A stretch of 64,000 bases of DNA from Allacma fusca (GCA_947179485.1 OX359249.1:46823415-46887414); one strand, 5' to 3'; shown: positions 13,601 to 27,000, counted from the first letter of the stretch. Notes: generated by a model not told the origin, from the letters alone. Made by a program: numbers and translations.

Positions 13601-16600
13601 CTCACCAGAATTTGTGCAGGCTACAATTAAATAAATTGCATATATTTCAAAACAAATGCCATGTTTTTGCCCTGTCTCGTTTGTCTCGTGCGTTGCCTAC
13701 TCTCGCTACTCTCGTTATCAAAATATCTCGTTCTCGTATTTTTTTCAGAAACGAGAACGAGACAAACGAGAATTTTAAAACCAACGAGATACTCACCCCT
13801 AGTGAGCATGCAAAGTTGCTAAAAGTATGATGAAGGTACTCGTAACGTGGGTCCAAAATGAGCTAATTCAGTAGTGTGTGTGTACCTTTGTAACTACAAA
13901 CGAGTACATACGTGACTTTATAGCTACCGAAAATAAATTGATTGTTTGCACATGGATTTTTACAGGCGTATGAATCAGAACAGACAAAATTCTTTAAAAT
14001 TTCTTATGCACTAAATATTAAAATAAATTTCATAATAACTACTAATCTAGTAATAATCAACTCTTCGCTCATCACTGCTATTGTTTACTGTTCTGTTAAT
14101 TAATAGTTTTGCGTAACTTCAATTTTCTTTTCCGCGAATTAAAAGTTGAACAACCGACCATCTTTTCGCTGCTCAAAGGATAAGTTATGGATTTATAAAG
14201 GGAATTCCACGGATTGATTCTGGGAATAATTCTCATACACTAAGGAAGTGCGAAGCAAGTCTATGTATATTCTAGATTTTTGTACTTCAAATAAAAGTTA
14301 AAAAAACCTCAGATATTCATGAAGGTCTTAGGTTTATATGTTTTCAATGGATTGAAGAGGGTGATTATCAATATCGTGAATTTGGTTCATTGAAACAGTA
14401 TGATGTAAGTATTATACACCCATGACAGCCAAGAAGGCGAGTGGATATTCCGTTAACGTGTCGCAGTCAAACCAATAATACGCCTCAACGCGTTATCCTG
14501 ACAGAGGTCGTTTGGATCACTACTATCACTAGGGATATCTTAGTTCTTTACTTTCCTGTGTTAACCGCAATGCTAATGACGTCTGGGTGTTTATCAATCT
14601 GATTTTAGGGAGGAATTATGAAAATAATTTTTAAATCCGTCGTCATTGCTGCAAGGTAGGACACAATTTATCCGAGGATTCCGAATGTCTCCACGTCGGA
14701 TCTAACCATTACCGATTATATCGGTTGACCCTCGGTCTCCTTCAATGAGAACTAACAAGTAAAGTGCTTGACACATGACTCAGCTTCGATCTTCTTCGGA
14801 TAATTTCTAGGCCTAGAAATTCGGCCATGTTATTAATCCCAGAAGTCAGAGATTCTCGAAACTCCATTTCTATTAATTTAATAATAACTACAGTAGACTT
14901 AATAACCCTTTGTCATTTTCAGGCCTGGTTTGATTAGCATTATGGGAACTCACCCTAGCCCTTCACTATCATGACCTAATATTGCAGGATGCTTTATTTT
15001 TTTGGGTCTTATATTGAACTTAATTGTTGGTTTATACTTCTTTACATTTGGAAAAGATTGTAATGTGTTCCGGAGCCTTACAGTAACTACATATGTATGT
15101 GTATACGGGAATTGCGACATGCAGCCATTGAAATGTAAATATTCGCTATAAGAATAGCCATCCGTAGGAATAGGAAGATTTCAGTGCATTCACAGTGCCA
15201 AGTGCCATAGACCTTTATATCTAGTAATGCAATGTTATAAGACATTAATACACATGCACGTTCGTATATAGAGCAAGATGATTTTACATTCCCAGCTTAT
15301 TTTTCTACCATTCCAATAAAGCAAGGATGTCAGTGGTCTCGTGGTCGGGTCCGGTCCAGTCCTAGATTTTAATTGCCTGGTCCAGCACTTGGGCCAGACC
15401 AGAAACAATTGGTCCAATATCAGGATCAGACCAAACCACAAGGACCACGTCATGATTGTTTACAAACTAAAAAAATATAATTTAACAGAATCTCGTGGAA
15501 AACAAACTGCACCCTCTTTTGGAAGTTGCTTCTTGCTTCCACTTATACGTACATACTCGATAATTATTGCGTTCAAAGATTCTAATCTCTAACCACTTCG
15601 AAAGTAAAACAATATAAGACATTCGCGGAACGTCTTGTCTTAAAGAGTGAAAAAACTGAGTTAACAATTAACAAATCAGTGGTATTACAGTGAAATAGTT
15701 CCTCACTATTTCGCAAACACTATATATTCTACAAGCCCATACACCACACACTTGGATTAGCTTCCTCTCAAAATAAAAATACATTAGAGAGTGATGGACT
15801 TCTAACTCCAAGTGCAAATCCAAGCAAAGGAAGTGACAAAACTGGAAACTGGAACATCAGTCGATGTCAACAGCCCCACATCAGGTATTTTAACTCGTGA
15901 GTGTTAGTGAGATATTTGCATAGCTGCTGAGGTATCTAAATCGCAAACGCACACCAATTCTTCCTTTCATCGTGCAGATTTCATGGAAAAACACCACAGG
16001 AGTTCGTAGCATCTCAAATTATTATATAGTCTTGCTCGTATCTATTTCTATTGATTTGTCAGTTCTCTGCCTTCCTTTTTCGTTTCCCAGTAATCTGTAA
16101 TAGCTGTTATGGGTGTAACTACTCGTAGGAATGTAATGCATTACAAATGTGATTAAATTCATAAAAGGAGAACGAGTTGATGTTCAGACATTGGCCGGGC
16201 CTAACAAAGATGGAATTCTGTAGAGTGGAAAACGAGTACACGGACAGAATGACACTGGTTTACGTTTACATATATGTACATGTCATCCTTATCGCTCTTA
16301 CTCTCCCACTAAATTATTTCAATACATTTTCAGAAAAAATAAATTGATGCTGTTATACGAAATCAAATTAAATTGCATTGTACGGTACTGTAGTCCACAA
16401 CATAATCACGATTTTACGCATATTCTGTACAATGCAGCTAAGGAAGTTACAAAATTCACTGACTGTCAGTATTACCAGCAAAATGTTTGGCGTGGGCAGA
16501 TGACATAAAATAATTCTAATACAGATACTTGTATTTATGCCTTGAACCATAGAGGTATGTATGTATCATATTCTGAGCGGTGTCGACAACAGCAATATTT

Positions 16601-18036
16601 TGGCATTTTTAAAGATGTTCTATAAATCAGCTATCTCATCAGAGAATCGACAAGGGAAATGAGCAAATGGTAATACAACAACGGAACAACGGCATGGGCC
16701 AGTTTATTTTCCGTCTGACTGAACAAGTGGGTCTAATAGCATTTGAGCATAAGTTTGTCATTCCACGACAGACTGAAGAGTAACAACAGCAAATAGAGAC
16801 ACATTGTTTTTTTTTGTAACTCATTATTATGCTAAGTTGATCCAAGGGGATAGAAGCTTTCCATGACACATGTACTTATTGACAATTCAGCATGAAAATT
16901 GTACATACTGGAAGTACTGAGTTGAACAAAGCTGAACCACACATTGTAAGCAATGGCAGTACTCCCTACTACAAAAAAGTAAATGAGTTTTCACGATGTA
17001 AATATTATGGCATACTACTGGTGCACATGGACATGATCCACCAGGGTAAAAAGAGAATATGAGATTCTTTCGTCGCACTTTAGATTCACCACGAGGAGCT
17101 ATAATGGATTCGGTAGGAAGAAATGAGAAAATAAGAATGTGCTGCTCGAAGAGGTGTGCGTTTGTGCACGTATAAAGTCCGTAATGTAGTATGTATAGAA
17201 ATAAGTACATGAACATGGTGTTTTGTGCGTACTGGTACCACCACATGCCTTCAGCCTCTTCAGCTGACTTTGTATGAGTTGCGTAGGTCGCTCGCTCCGA
17301 ATCCGGCCACTCGTTGTAAAACTACTAGGGCAAAGAAAGGACCACGGAATGGGCACAGCATGTTTTACGGAGAGAATTCGAATGATGCAATACCTTTGAG
17401 GAATTTGTCAGATCGTCGTAATCTTACACATCTCCACTTTTATCTCCCCCCTTATTCCTTACAAGTCAGCATGAATGTACGTATTTTTTTTTTACTGCAG
17501 ATCTTATGATCTTAATATAGACACAGATAAGATCAAAAGTATAAAAATACTCTTCACTTACATATAACGACTGCAGCGAGAAGACGAATGGACTCATCCG
17601 GCGGTTCACAAGTGGGGAAGAATGGTTTCAAAATATAAGTTGAGAAGGTAAGAGCGACGATAGCCTGTGAGCAAGGCCGTACAATCATGCACTCAACCCA
17701 GAGACGAATGAATGCCAGGAAAGGACCAAATGTGACCATGATGTAAGCATAGTCCGCTCCAGTTTTTGTAATCATGCATCCCAGTTCCGCGTAGCAGTAG
17801 GCTCCAATCATAGAAAATATACCGGAGACGGTCCAAACCACTAGAGCTAAATTTGGACTACCCGTGGAAGCCAATACACCCGAAGGAGAGACGAAAATAC
17901 CGGATCCAATAATACTTCCCACTATAACAGTAATTCCGTTCAAAAGGGTCATCTGAGCTTTCATTCCTACATTCTCCTCCTTACTGGCTTCCACAGAGGG
18001 AACCTCCGCGTACTTGGTATCCTTCTTGTCCGGCAT
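1608..18036 (-). CDS. SLC7 (LAT / y+LAT type) amino acid transporter light chain, 5' seven coding exons, 3' end outside window
   Basis: Coding exons in gene order: 18036-17562, 8695-8570, 8387-8285, 6107-6063, 5867-5744, 3857-3754, 1704-1608. All junctions are GT-AG and phases match, giving 358 residues of an expected roughly 500. The protein is an APC-superfamily permease of the plasma membrane that exchanges large neutral or cationic amino acids, normally disulfide-linked to a 4F2hc/CD98 heavy chain. Visible hallmarks are the GSGIF substrate motif in TM1 (residues 44-48), the conserved linker cysteine Cys143 in FPTCEPPDE between TM3 and TM4, [19 protein letters not shown], and [16 protein letters not shown] in the TM6 region, which reads closer to LAT1/LAT2 than to y+LAT. 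Exon 7 ends after the TM8-9 region, so TM10-12 must be encoded left of base 1608, probably outside the window. The start MPDKKD was chosen over the in-frame Met seven codons upstream because family members begin near there; both are possible. Drosophila relatives are JhI-21 and minidiscs. Substrate specificity cannot be read from the sequence. Confidence 0.93.
2269..2421 (+). repeat. Diverged interspersed repeat, family G, copy 1
   Basis: CCCTCTAGCCCATATAAGGA and, further on, CAGATTTTCCCAAAATTTG share order and spacing with the copy at about 28425-28570 (CCCTCTAGCCCACATAGGGA, CAGATTTTCTAAAATTTG). The class of the repeat is unknown and no ends could be defined. Confidence 0.45.
2815..3310. repeat. 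25-bp minisatellite with TTAGGGATAGGG core, decaying outward
   Basis: Three near-perfect 25-bp units start at 2873, 2898 and 2923 (TTATGCGTTAGGGATAGGGA plus five bases). Around them, to about 3310, lie diverged lines of the same theme (GGTTACGGATAGG, GTTAGGGATACAGG, TTACGGATAGGG). It lies in the intron between SLC7 exons 6 and 7, beside a poly-G run at 2836-2845. Confidence 0.75.
13262..13801. mobile_element. Non-autonomous hAT transposon (MITE) in SLC7 intron 1
   Basis: A 540-bp element with 13-bp perfect terminal inverted repeats, TAGGGGTGAGTAT, at 13262-13274 and 13789-13801. It is flanked on both sides by the same 8-bp target duplication, GTGAGCAT (13254-13261 and 13802-13809). The (C/T)AGGGGTG end and 8-bp duplication are the hAT signature. 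About 17 copies of ACGAG/CTCGT crowd the first 120 and last 140 bp, like subterminal transposase-binding sites. There is no transposase-like coding inside. An exact duplication suggests a fairly recent insertion. Confidence 0.88.
15329..15455. repeat. GGTCC-rich imperfect palindrome
   Basis: The sequence opens GTGGTCTCGTGGTCGGGTCC and closes with an imperfect inverted copy ending AACCACAAGGACCACG. The middle keeps repeating GGTCC/GGCCAGACC. It is about 125 bp long and clearly more GC-rich than the surrounding intron. It is probably a small foldback transposon, but no target duplication was found. Confidence 0.5.
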
Positions 18037-18087
18037 TTTGGTACAACTTATCAACACACTTTGTTTTCCCGTCTTCTTCTTGTCGAT
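18037..18087 (-). other. 5'UTR part of SLC7 coding exon 1, with upstream splice acceptor
   Basis: On the minus strand, TTAATTTACACAG at 18100-18088 is a good acceptor just before 18087. It implies that at least one non-coding first exon lies further right, somewhere in the gene-poor 18-31 kb stretch. I could not place that exon or the promoter. If transcription instead starts nearby, this acceptor-like string is unused. Confidence 0.5.
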
Positions 18088-21057
18088 CTGTGTAAATTAA
18101 AATATATTATCAACATTTCATCATCCCATACAAACATCTATTTCTCACTTTTACTATTTCCCTGCCTCCAAGCAGACAAGTGAAAGAGAGAGTGTTTCAA
18201 AATAGATACATACTACTTTTACCCACGAAATTAGGGATTTCGGCGTGGGCACAAGCAAGTAGCATTCAAATTACAATAACCACATGTAAATGCACTCTAG
18301 TTTCCCCCAACATTTCCATGAAAGTTACTCATTACGTTTCCACCACTGCACTACAAACAAACAAATCCCATACATGTGGGTCCGAAAAATTGTCCTTCAG
18401 TACAAGATAATGTGTCTCAAACATAAAAACCAGTAAGCGGGAACAAACTTCCTTCCAACAACCGATTAATTTGTAATTTAAATCCGAATTCAACTCCTAA
18501 AATGACTTCCCTAATTTGAGAGTCACCAAATTACAGCGGGCTAAAAATCAATACTAAACTATTTGCGCCTTGTAATTTTAAGATCAATACCTCAATTTAT
18601 TCCGGCTCTCCTGATCTGATTCTCCTTCTCTTTCGTTGTCGTGTGAAACTGATGTAATATTTCTGTTATTAAATTTCTTCTAAAAATACTCTTTAGTAAT
18701 TATTACATCTGCATTCCAGAATTAAAATAACAGCACTCTCAAGTCAAATGTCACAGAACAGAGCAGTTGTTCGGAATTCTTTTGTCACAGGTCTCTAATA
18801 TTGTAAATTGTGTACGGTGACAAATAACAATTTAACCTATTTTTCAAACGCTGGAATAGAAGCACCACTTAAATTCGTCCGTCCACAATCCACGCGTTCT
18901 CAAGTATGTTCAGATTCCCTCCAAACAATTCACAAGCTATACACGGGTCTGATCCAGAACGGTTTAACTTCTCCAGTGACTCACAATCCGAGGGATCGAT
19001 CCGGTGTCCATGAATTAAGAACGGGATTTATTCCTGACCTGAAATTATATCTTCCCGTTCACATGTATGTAACTTCTGGTCATTCTCATCACACCGTGAT
19101 TTTTTTAGGACGGTTTATTAAATTGGCATTCAAAGGTATGTAATCAACAAGAAATATATTCCTCTTACTACTTACTACGAATTATCTGGTGAGATATCTG
19201 AACACAATTGAAATCCCTCTGTCCTAGAATTGACGGGAATAAATCTGAGGGGGAAAAAATGAAATGGCAAAATTTGGGATTTATAGGAAGCCTCTACCAC
19301 GCACTGGTACCGGCGTACAGCAAACAGGAACAACCTCCACTCACCGACCAGAGGAATGATCAGCAACCGTCTGAGTGAGAAACTATACTAAGACACTTTC
19401 AGCTCAACCTCTGTGATGACTTGTTGCAAAATGCTCCATGCAAAGACTCAAAGCCCCACTCCACTTCATGCATCAGGAGCTCTCTCATGCCATGTGAATT
19501 TTTGCCATATACCACAACAGAGATCTCTATACTACGTAAATTAATCTGAACGACACACCGTACTGGTTTCAGCTATTTTTAGGAAGTATCTACATACTCC
19601 ATGTGCGCAATGGATTCGAGCTAAGAAGAAGGACGGTGGATCCAAAACGTCTTCATAAGGTTAGCATTGAACCTCACTCCACAACTGTGGTTTTTAAGGC
19701 TCGAGACGGTCCGATCCCCATGCGCGTCATGGCTCATGATATGTACAAAAGTCCAAATGGTATACTCCCGGAACATCATGACTCTGGAACTCGGGAAGTG
19801 TGGAGTAAACTGACAATGAGGAAACTTTGCGAAATACTCATCCTCCAATATCCAGCCTCAGTTCATGGGCAGATGGCAAAACGGAGGGGCAGAATGGAGC
19901 TGCGGAAAAGTGTCGATGAAAGGAGAGCTGACTTATTTACGTGGAAATCATTTCAGGAGGTTCATGAGAATTTGACTCCACCCGGCCTTAAAAACCAATA
20001 AAAACCAGGTGATATTTCTCCGGACTCTTATGCCTGGGCGAAAAACAGTTGTGGTGTTGTGGAGCTTTGGCGTATCCCCCCCCCTTACAAAAGGATAATG
20101 AAAAGCTTTGGGACAAGAAGTATGGAGTAATGGAGTTGCATGTGCAAGCCCCTCCACAAAATTAAAAACGAATGTAAATGTTGACTAGCGTCATTGTACG
20201 GGTATGATTATCGGGCTTACACAGCAGGACTCGTTGACTATATATACTCTCTGACAATGAGTATTACTAGACATTATGGTAATTAAGTAACTCTCGCGAA
20301 TGCTGATTTACAGCAATTATTGCTGTTGTCAAGTCCGAGTTGAATGTGACCATTACACCCATGTAATTTGAGACATACACCGTGGGGAGGAAATAGTACA
20401 TGTAGTACTTTACCATCCCAATTCAAAATGTATATACTAATTGTTGTCAAAAGGATGCTTTATGTGAAGAGTGGAGAGTGTGCCCTCGGAATACCAAATG
20501 AGACACTATGATGTGTACATAGTTAACTTTAAAAAGTTTTGGGAGTTGAAAAGATATATGGAAAAAGGAAGAGGATATACTTATATGGAGCAGTCTCAGA
20601 ATTTTTGCAAATTGCTGACCTAGAATTCCACTAGAAGAATGACTCCTTCGAAGGAAATAGGCAATTTCTTTACGGGTCATGTCATGTCGGGGGTAGAATG
20701 CATGATTTGATGCGTGCATGGAGGAGATCTGTGTGGGAAGGGGATTGGGTTAAGATGACGATGGAAGTGAAAGCTATACAAATACACCAGGAGATTGTAT
20801 TAAGGTTGCTAAAATATTAGCGTGCGATTTTTGTCCGTCATATATAGTCTCGCGACTGCGTCCCAAGTCACACAACTGGGTTTCTATGGTGTGGGTGTGG
20901 GTGGATGAAGACCCAAAGATCGATCTTCCGCTTTCAACGTCAACTCAAACCCAACTACAACTAGTCCAGTCCTTCTATACACTCCACGAGTCTATTTCTT
21001 TTGTATGGGGCTGTTAGTAGCATGACGTGATGTTTTCAATAAGATTTCTACGACAGG

Positions 21058-21093
21058 TATATATATATATATAATTATATATATGTATATGTG
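21058..21093. repeat. (TA)n microsatellite
   Basis: Alternating TA with minor interruptions, running into a short TATGTATATGTGTG tail. It is simple sequence with no associated feature. Confidence 0.8.
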
Positions 21094-21511
21094 TGTCTAC
21101 TCCTACAGATAAAGGTCGACTTAAAGAAGTACAGGCAATCGTATCATTTTGGTTGAAATCCATATCGTTATAAGGCTTGTTGACGGTGGACGTGGTTTGA
21201 TGATACTACAATATCAATACCAGCGTATATAGGACAGATAGAGAACCTGTATGTTGGGGAGGTATTCATTATTACATTAGAGGACCATTTCTATTTATTA
21301 CTGTTGAAAGGTAAAAGCGCACGCGGTGCAAAAAGACGTAAAGCTTCTGTTCCATTTCCTGACACTTCAGATCCTAGATCGAATGGGGCCGGTAATTCAA
21401 ACTGAAAATGTATAAAAGGTCAACACTTACATCAGCCTTACGCTCTGAGGCCACATGTAGCGCTGAAAGGAAGGAAGGATTGAGAGGAAATACGAATCAC
21501 TAAAATCAGAA

Positions 21512-21697
21512 TTGACAGTAATAATAGTAGTACTTCCAATACAAGATTCTTGTGTGAATTGCGTAGCTGATATCACCTGGTTTGAACAGTTCCTTACTAG
21601 TGAGAATATAATATTTTTGGGGGACTTTGCAATTAAAATTGTTAAAAATATAGTCGACGGTGATACTCTGGGCTCATCACTGATTGTGAGCCTTTGA
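21512..21697 (+). pseudogene. Possible non-LTR endonuclease remnant
   Basis: A 61-codon open stretch contains FLTSENIIFLGDFAIKI. This resembles the (I/V)IxGDFN block of AP-endonucleases in jockey/R1-type retrotransposons, with the expected Asn replaced by Ala. Nothing upstream or downstream clearly continues the domain. It could be chance, or part of the same decayed element as the reverse-transcriptase relic 2 kb away, although that one lies on the opposite strand. Confidence 0.3.
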
Positions 21698-23439
21698 AAT
21701 AATACTGCTGACTGGGAGGAATAAATAATTAATACAAAAAAAAGTTTATAATTTACAGCCGCCTGCCTAAAATACAATCCGTATACTGTACTTCAAAATG
21801 GAGTGACACTTAGGTACCTCCTACACTCATATAGATACTATGGACACATTGCATTTTCTACACGAAGAATGCACTGATTCCAGTGTAATACATTAATTTA
21901 GATCGTAATTTTATCTAAAGTCCTATATACACAGTACTAAACTAGACAGTTTACCTGAGCTGAAAAATTGTCACAATGCGATTAGGAACATACATACATA
22001 CATGCCTATCTGGTACAGTCGGCCTTTATTGCAAGATTATATGTTACGTACGTCGACAAGATAGTCTGCTATTTGTTCATCCGAACCGTGAAAGCATTAA
22101 TGCATACACAATAAAAATTAGTGTCGGCCCGTCTCGTCACAGATTTTGCACAATCCCTGTGAGTCTGTTCAGAAATAGATATTCACCTACAAAGGTATAG
22201 CACTAATAGTTAAAAAAACGAGTTAATACATACACTGAAAAAATCAAGCATATCTGTGGATACAGCATCAGAGATAAGTCTCCAGTCCCCACCAGAAGCA
22301 TTTCAATCTGCTGAACAGAAAACAGCATCCGGTACTGACGGATGACAATAAAACCGTGAATAAAACCGTATCTGTATCTGATAGTAGCATGACTCCAAGA
22401 CAGGATTTTTGTATAGAGAAAATATAAGTATCCAAATGTTCACCTCAGTCAATTTACCACAGTGTATACCAGCAGGCTACACTACCTCTGGGCAGTGACA
22501 GGGTGTATATTTGATTGTACTATCTGTATATTGACTTGGGGTAAAACAGTCTCATTGTAATTCTAGCTAACAACACGACTATTTCATTATTTCAAGAAGC
22601 GATGTAATAAATAATCTAAACGGAATATCTCTATTAGATGAGATTAATAATAATAATAAAACTTAAGTTTCATACAGCTTTCGGAATTCCGAGTTACACG
22701 TAGTTTGTTGGAGCTTTTTATTAGTTTTTGTTTGACTTTCCTCGTTATTGAAATAGCCGGTCGTCTAGATGTAACTCATTATCCATAAATTAATTTTCAC
22801 TGCTTGCAGTTATAAATTATCGCCAAATAATTTATTAGAAGGTATAGAAAAAGTGAGCCCAAATGTCACCGGGAAAAGTTTTACAACTTGTGAAGGTTTG
22901 AGATCTATATATAAGGGGATTATATATCTACAGTTATTACCTTCGTACATATGATACAATTAAACTTATTTCGAAACTCTGCCAGAGAGTGGTTTCGATC
23001 AATTCAATAATTTTGTTGTTATCAATAGAGTTTTTGTAATACTCTTTTCTTTAAGGCATCAGGATTCGTGTACCAGTATTCCTTTATGATGGAAAAAAAT
23101 ATTATATTCTGCAAAATGTCATACAATATAAGTACTGCGACTGCTATTTAATTCAATTTAAATTGTCGAAGGGATATAAGTGCAATCTCCAGAACTATAG
23201 TTCAGGTTGGCCATTGGTTTTAAGGCTGTGCAAACAGTTTTTGCTAACAAATTTTTAATTTTGCTTGCGGAACTGTCTATGGAATCAAGTTCTTAAAAGT
23301 GTTGTCAAATACGTTAACAAAATTTATTTTGAGTAGATTCCGAAGCAGAGTTAAGTGCTCTTGAGACATGGAAGATACTTGGGAAGATACATTCCCAGTG
23401 CGGGATATTAATTTTAATAGTAATTGCTTAATAATTTTG

Positions 23440-24010
23440 AGAATTCTGTTATTAAATATTTGCTTAAAGTATGAAATCGGATAGCTAGGGACCTTATATC
23501 TAGTAAATACAGTTTAATTATAATAAGCTTTTAATATTTTGTACTATCAAAAGCCTTACATAAGTCATAATAACACCTTACTAATATACATATTTTTTCT
23601 AGGCCTGATATTTTATGGGGAGGGTCAATAAAAGCGTGTTTGGTACATTTTTATTTTCGAAAACTAAATAGGAACTTTCTTAAAATCTTTACTTTTGTCC
23701 CCTGCACCTTTAATGATTCCAATATACTTTGTGGATAAGAGAAGATAAGAATAGATTCAGGGCGATACGACTTTGGTAAGTATTTGCTTGTGTTAGTAAC
23801 TGTTATTTTTCCATTGGTTGGGAAAATATCCAGATTTTAAGGCATGATCGAATATTTTACTTAAATTTGGAACAAATATTTGAGGAACAGTTTCAGGATT
23901 TTCCTAGACAAGTTTTTGAAATTAATGTGATAATACGTTATTGACCGCTGGATTGTAAGACTTGTGTTTTTTTTTAAGTATGTAGATACTTCGGATCATC
24001 TTACATTTGT
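23440..24010 (-). mobile_element. Decayed non-LTR retrotransposon (jockey/CR1-like reverse transcriptase)
   Basis: Minus-strand translation, interrupted by stops and frameshifts, gives LKSGYFPNQWKN (23841-23805), the block before RT motif 1. Lower down come GDKSKDFKKV and YYDLCKAFDS (about 23566-23543), equivalent to the RT motif DLSKAFD that carries the first catalytic Asp. After that comes KLIIIKLYLLDIRSLAIRF, collinear with the usual LLxKLxxYGIRGLALxWF. The FADD and endonuclease blocks were not found. The element is long dead. Confidence 0.72.
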
Positions 24011-27000
24011 AGGACAGAAGATTGGAAAAAAAAATCAAACAGATACCGAGTCTCCTGTAGGGTATGTATTATCGTGAATAAAAATTCATGGGTTTCATCC
24101 TTCTTCTCACAATCAGTGGATTCAGTGGATTGCAGAATAATCCCAATAAGGGTCGACTAATTGGAATCCAACTAATAAAATAACCTCTTCATGAAGTATT
24201 TACGTCATTGGAGAAGGTAATCTTGCTGACATTTCTACTGATGAAATGAAGTTACGTACAAGAACCTGACACTTGATTCATCCTGAAATAATATGCACTG
24301 ACAACTGACAAGTGCTATAGATCCGCGAATCCACGTGTATAAAAACACAATAAGCTGGAGTTGGTCCGAAAGGATTAATTACGAAAGTTGGCTTGAATGA
24401 TCATTGAGGTGTTATTTACGTAAGTCAGCAAATGTCAATAGCGTACTTTTTAGTGTATGTGCAAATGTAGGGCATTATATTGTTTCGTGGGCTGTACGCT
24501 GTACTCCTATTTCGTTTTACCTTTATGAAAACGCTGTCATTAATTCAGAGAGACCGGGAAAGTTACAACTGCTACTGCAATATCGGTCTTATATTATGTA
24601 GAAACATCAACTGCAAAACAACAAAAGGCTAATCTCTTAAAAATGACAAAACTAGTGTCATTTTTGCCCAAAACTGGCAGAAGGATGACAGTTGGCTAAA
24701 CACACTTCAGTGGCTTGCAGTGTAGCTCTTACAGCCCTAAAAATCAATGCATTTATAATAAAAATTTCCCATTGCCAGTATTTTGTTATGCAATAACGAA
24801 TAGCCTATTTTCTATTTACGAAATACATACCACTTTTACAATGCTTTGATTTGCCTAATCCATGAAATATATATAACATAATACTGTATGTGCACGTGCA
24901 CATATCCCCAGTTGTTTGTTGACACGGGGATTTCTCGACCATAAAAAGAAGTAAAGTGTAAATATGAACATTATGAAATCCGCGCGTGTAGTTCGTTACC
25001 TTTTTATAATCTATTTACTTCTGTTTAAACGTATCTATCTAATTCATGCAAAAATTATTTTGTAGTACATATCAATTTAGAGAGCGAACACATTTATATA
25101 ATTATGTGTATCTACTTATTTTAAACAAGTCGAATGCTACAATAATTAATAATCATGACAAGTCAGTTTGAAATTTTGCTCGAAAATAAAAATTCGGACT
25201 TTCTACTGGGATAAAAGATTGAATGTTTCCCCCCTTGGAACTTTTTAGGGGTAAATATTCTCTTCCGCAATAGCTCTTGCGCAACTCTAACTAAAACATA
25301 TGTCCCATGAATGAAAAATATACCACCGAAGTTACTAACAGAGGTACAACTTAAGTTATTCCAGAAAAATGTCTTCGGGGTGGTTGCGAAACCATCCTTG
25401 TAAGATACTATAGAATACATTTGGGATGAATGAGGTAATTACGATTAGATCCAAGTAATACTACATACAAAAGTAATTTACACAATCACAAATACTCCCA
25501 GTCGAATTTATTTGAAATTATATTATTATTTGTCGAGTTAATTATTATTAATTTTTGGTGAAAGAAACCGAAATTTTTATCAGGGCAGATTTTAAGTGTC
25601 TCTTTAATCTAGTATATAGGACTTGAACTAAGCAGCCGACACGTGTGGAAATTCAAAATTAATCTTGTCCTGTTGGCTAATATATTAGTGCTAATAGTAA
25701 ATTATTTCTACGAATTAGCAAGCCACGTGGAATTAGCTAATACCCCAAATTTATTCCTGTGCTGAATTCTAAATAATCTACGGCAAGAGAGCGTATAAAT
25801 GATATTCGTCCTTTGTCGAGCACACTTTGAAAATTCAACGGGTTTATTCGTGAATACAACGTATAAATCAAGAAAATAACCCTTTTGATAATGTCAAGCA
25901 GATTATATCAAATTTCAATATGTGGATATGAACCATTAAAATAAATATCTACTCCACCGTTGACATTGTACAAAAAGGATTTGATATAAAACAAGCTCAT
26001 CAAATATAAATGGTTTAAAGAACGCAGATTAAAACTTAACTGTGCTATTATTAATATTTTGTGCGTTGTTTACTCAGCAGTTGATAGTAGACTTCATATG
26101 TACATACGCACACACAACTGACTTATTTTCCTGGCGCACAAACAACAAAGTTGCAATTTGAGACAGTGTGAAGTGCTAATCAGCATTGGAGTAGATTACG
26201 TTAATGAAATAAAAGGATTTTCTCCTGTCGTAATTACGTATTCGTATCTAATTGAACATTTTTGTTGTTCAAAAAGTAGAACAATAATGGTGAGAGGGGC
26301 AAAGTGGAAAACGGTAAGCTCTTTTTGCTTGCGATACCAACTTTACAATTTCTTCCTCTTTGCTGTTAATAGAACTCAAAACTATTTTTAGATGCTCACC
26401 AATTTTATGAGCCTACCAGTCTCAAAGGTAGCATTGTAAATGAAGTACAATACTCATTAGTTTTCATAACAGAAGTGTTCACTCACGAAGGAAGCACTGA
26501 ACTCTCAAACGGAAATAAAATATCAAAGGAAACTTTATTTTCTGAGAGAAAAAATTATTACTCAACTTCATGCATCACTGTTTCGTCTGTTTAAAATAAG
26601 TGCATAAATTAGCTTTCTCCTTTAAAAAAAGTCTCATCTGCGTTACAAGTTACAATAGCGTCTAGGAAAATTATAATCTCTACGAGCTGGGTTCTCCAAA
26701 CAAGACAATGAAAATTCTTTCCAAATTGTACGTATTCGTATGAGACCAACAAATGAAGCTTGTTTGCAAGCGGGGTTTGGAGAAATGTTTGAAGGTAAGA
26801 ACGCCTTGATTTCTAAAAAAAATAATGAATTTAATCCTGCACAAAGTTGTAATTATTCTTGCTCTACTTTCCAAAGAATCTCGCCATGTCACCAAGTAAA
26901 TTTGGTCACCCAAATATGTAAACACACAAATAATTACATGTGAACATGCACTCTTTTGTGGGTAGCAAATCAGAATCATTGACTATAAGTGTAGCTCAAA

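Larger units (their letters stand above)
8696..17561. other. SLC7 intron 1 (8.9 kb)
   Basis: A single long intron between the exons coding residues 1-158 and 159 onward. It contains the hAT MITE and the GGTCC palindrome. The rest is AT-rich and I see no other exon. Open frames near 16.6-17.4 kb show no domain. Confidence 0.6.

Noticed and set aside
19603..20001. 132-codon plus-strand open frame, with AKKKDGG in another frame resembling a retroelement RT string.
   Set aside because: No continuing RT motif, no splice context and no domain in either frame. Probably chance in a GC-richer patch.
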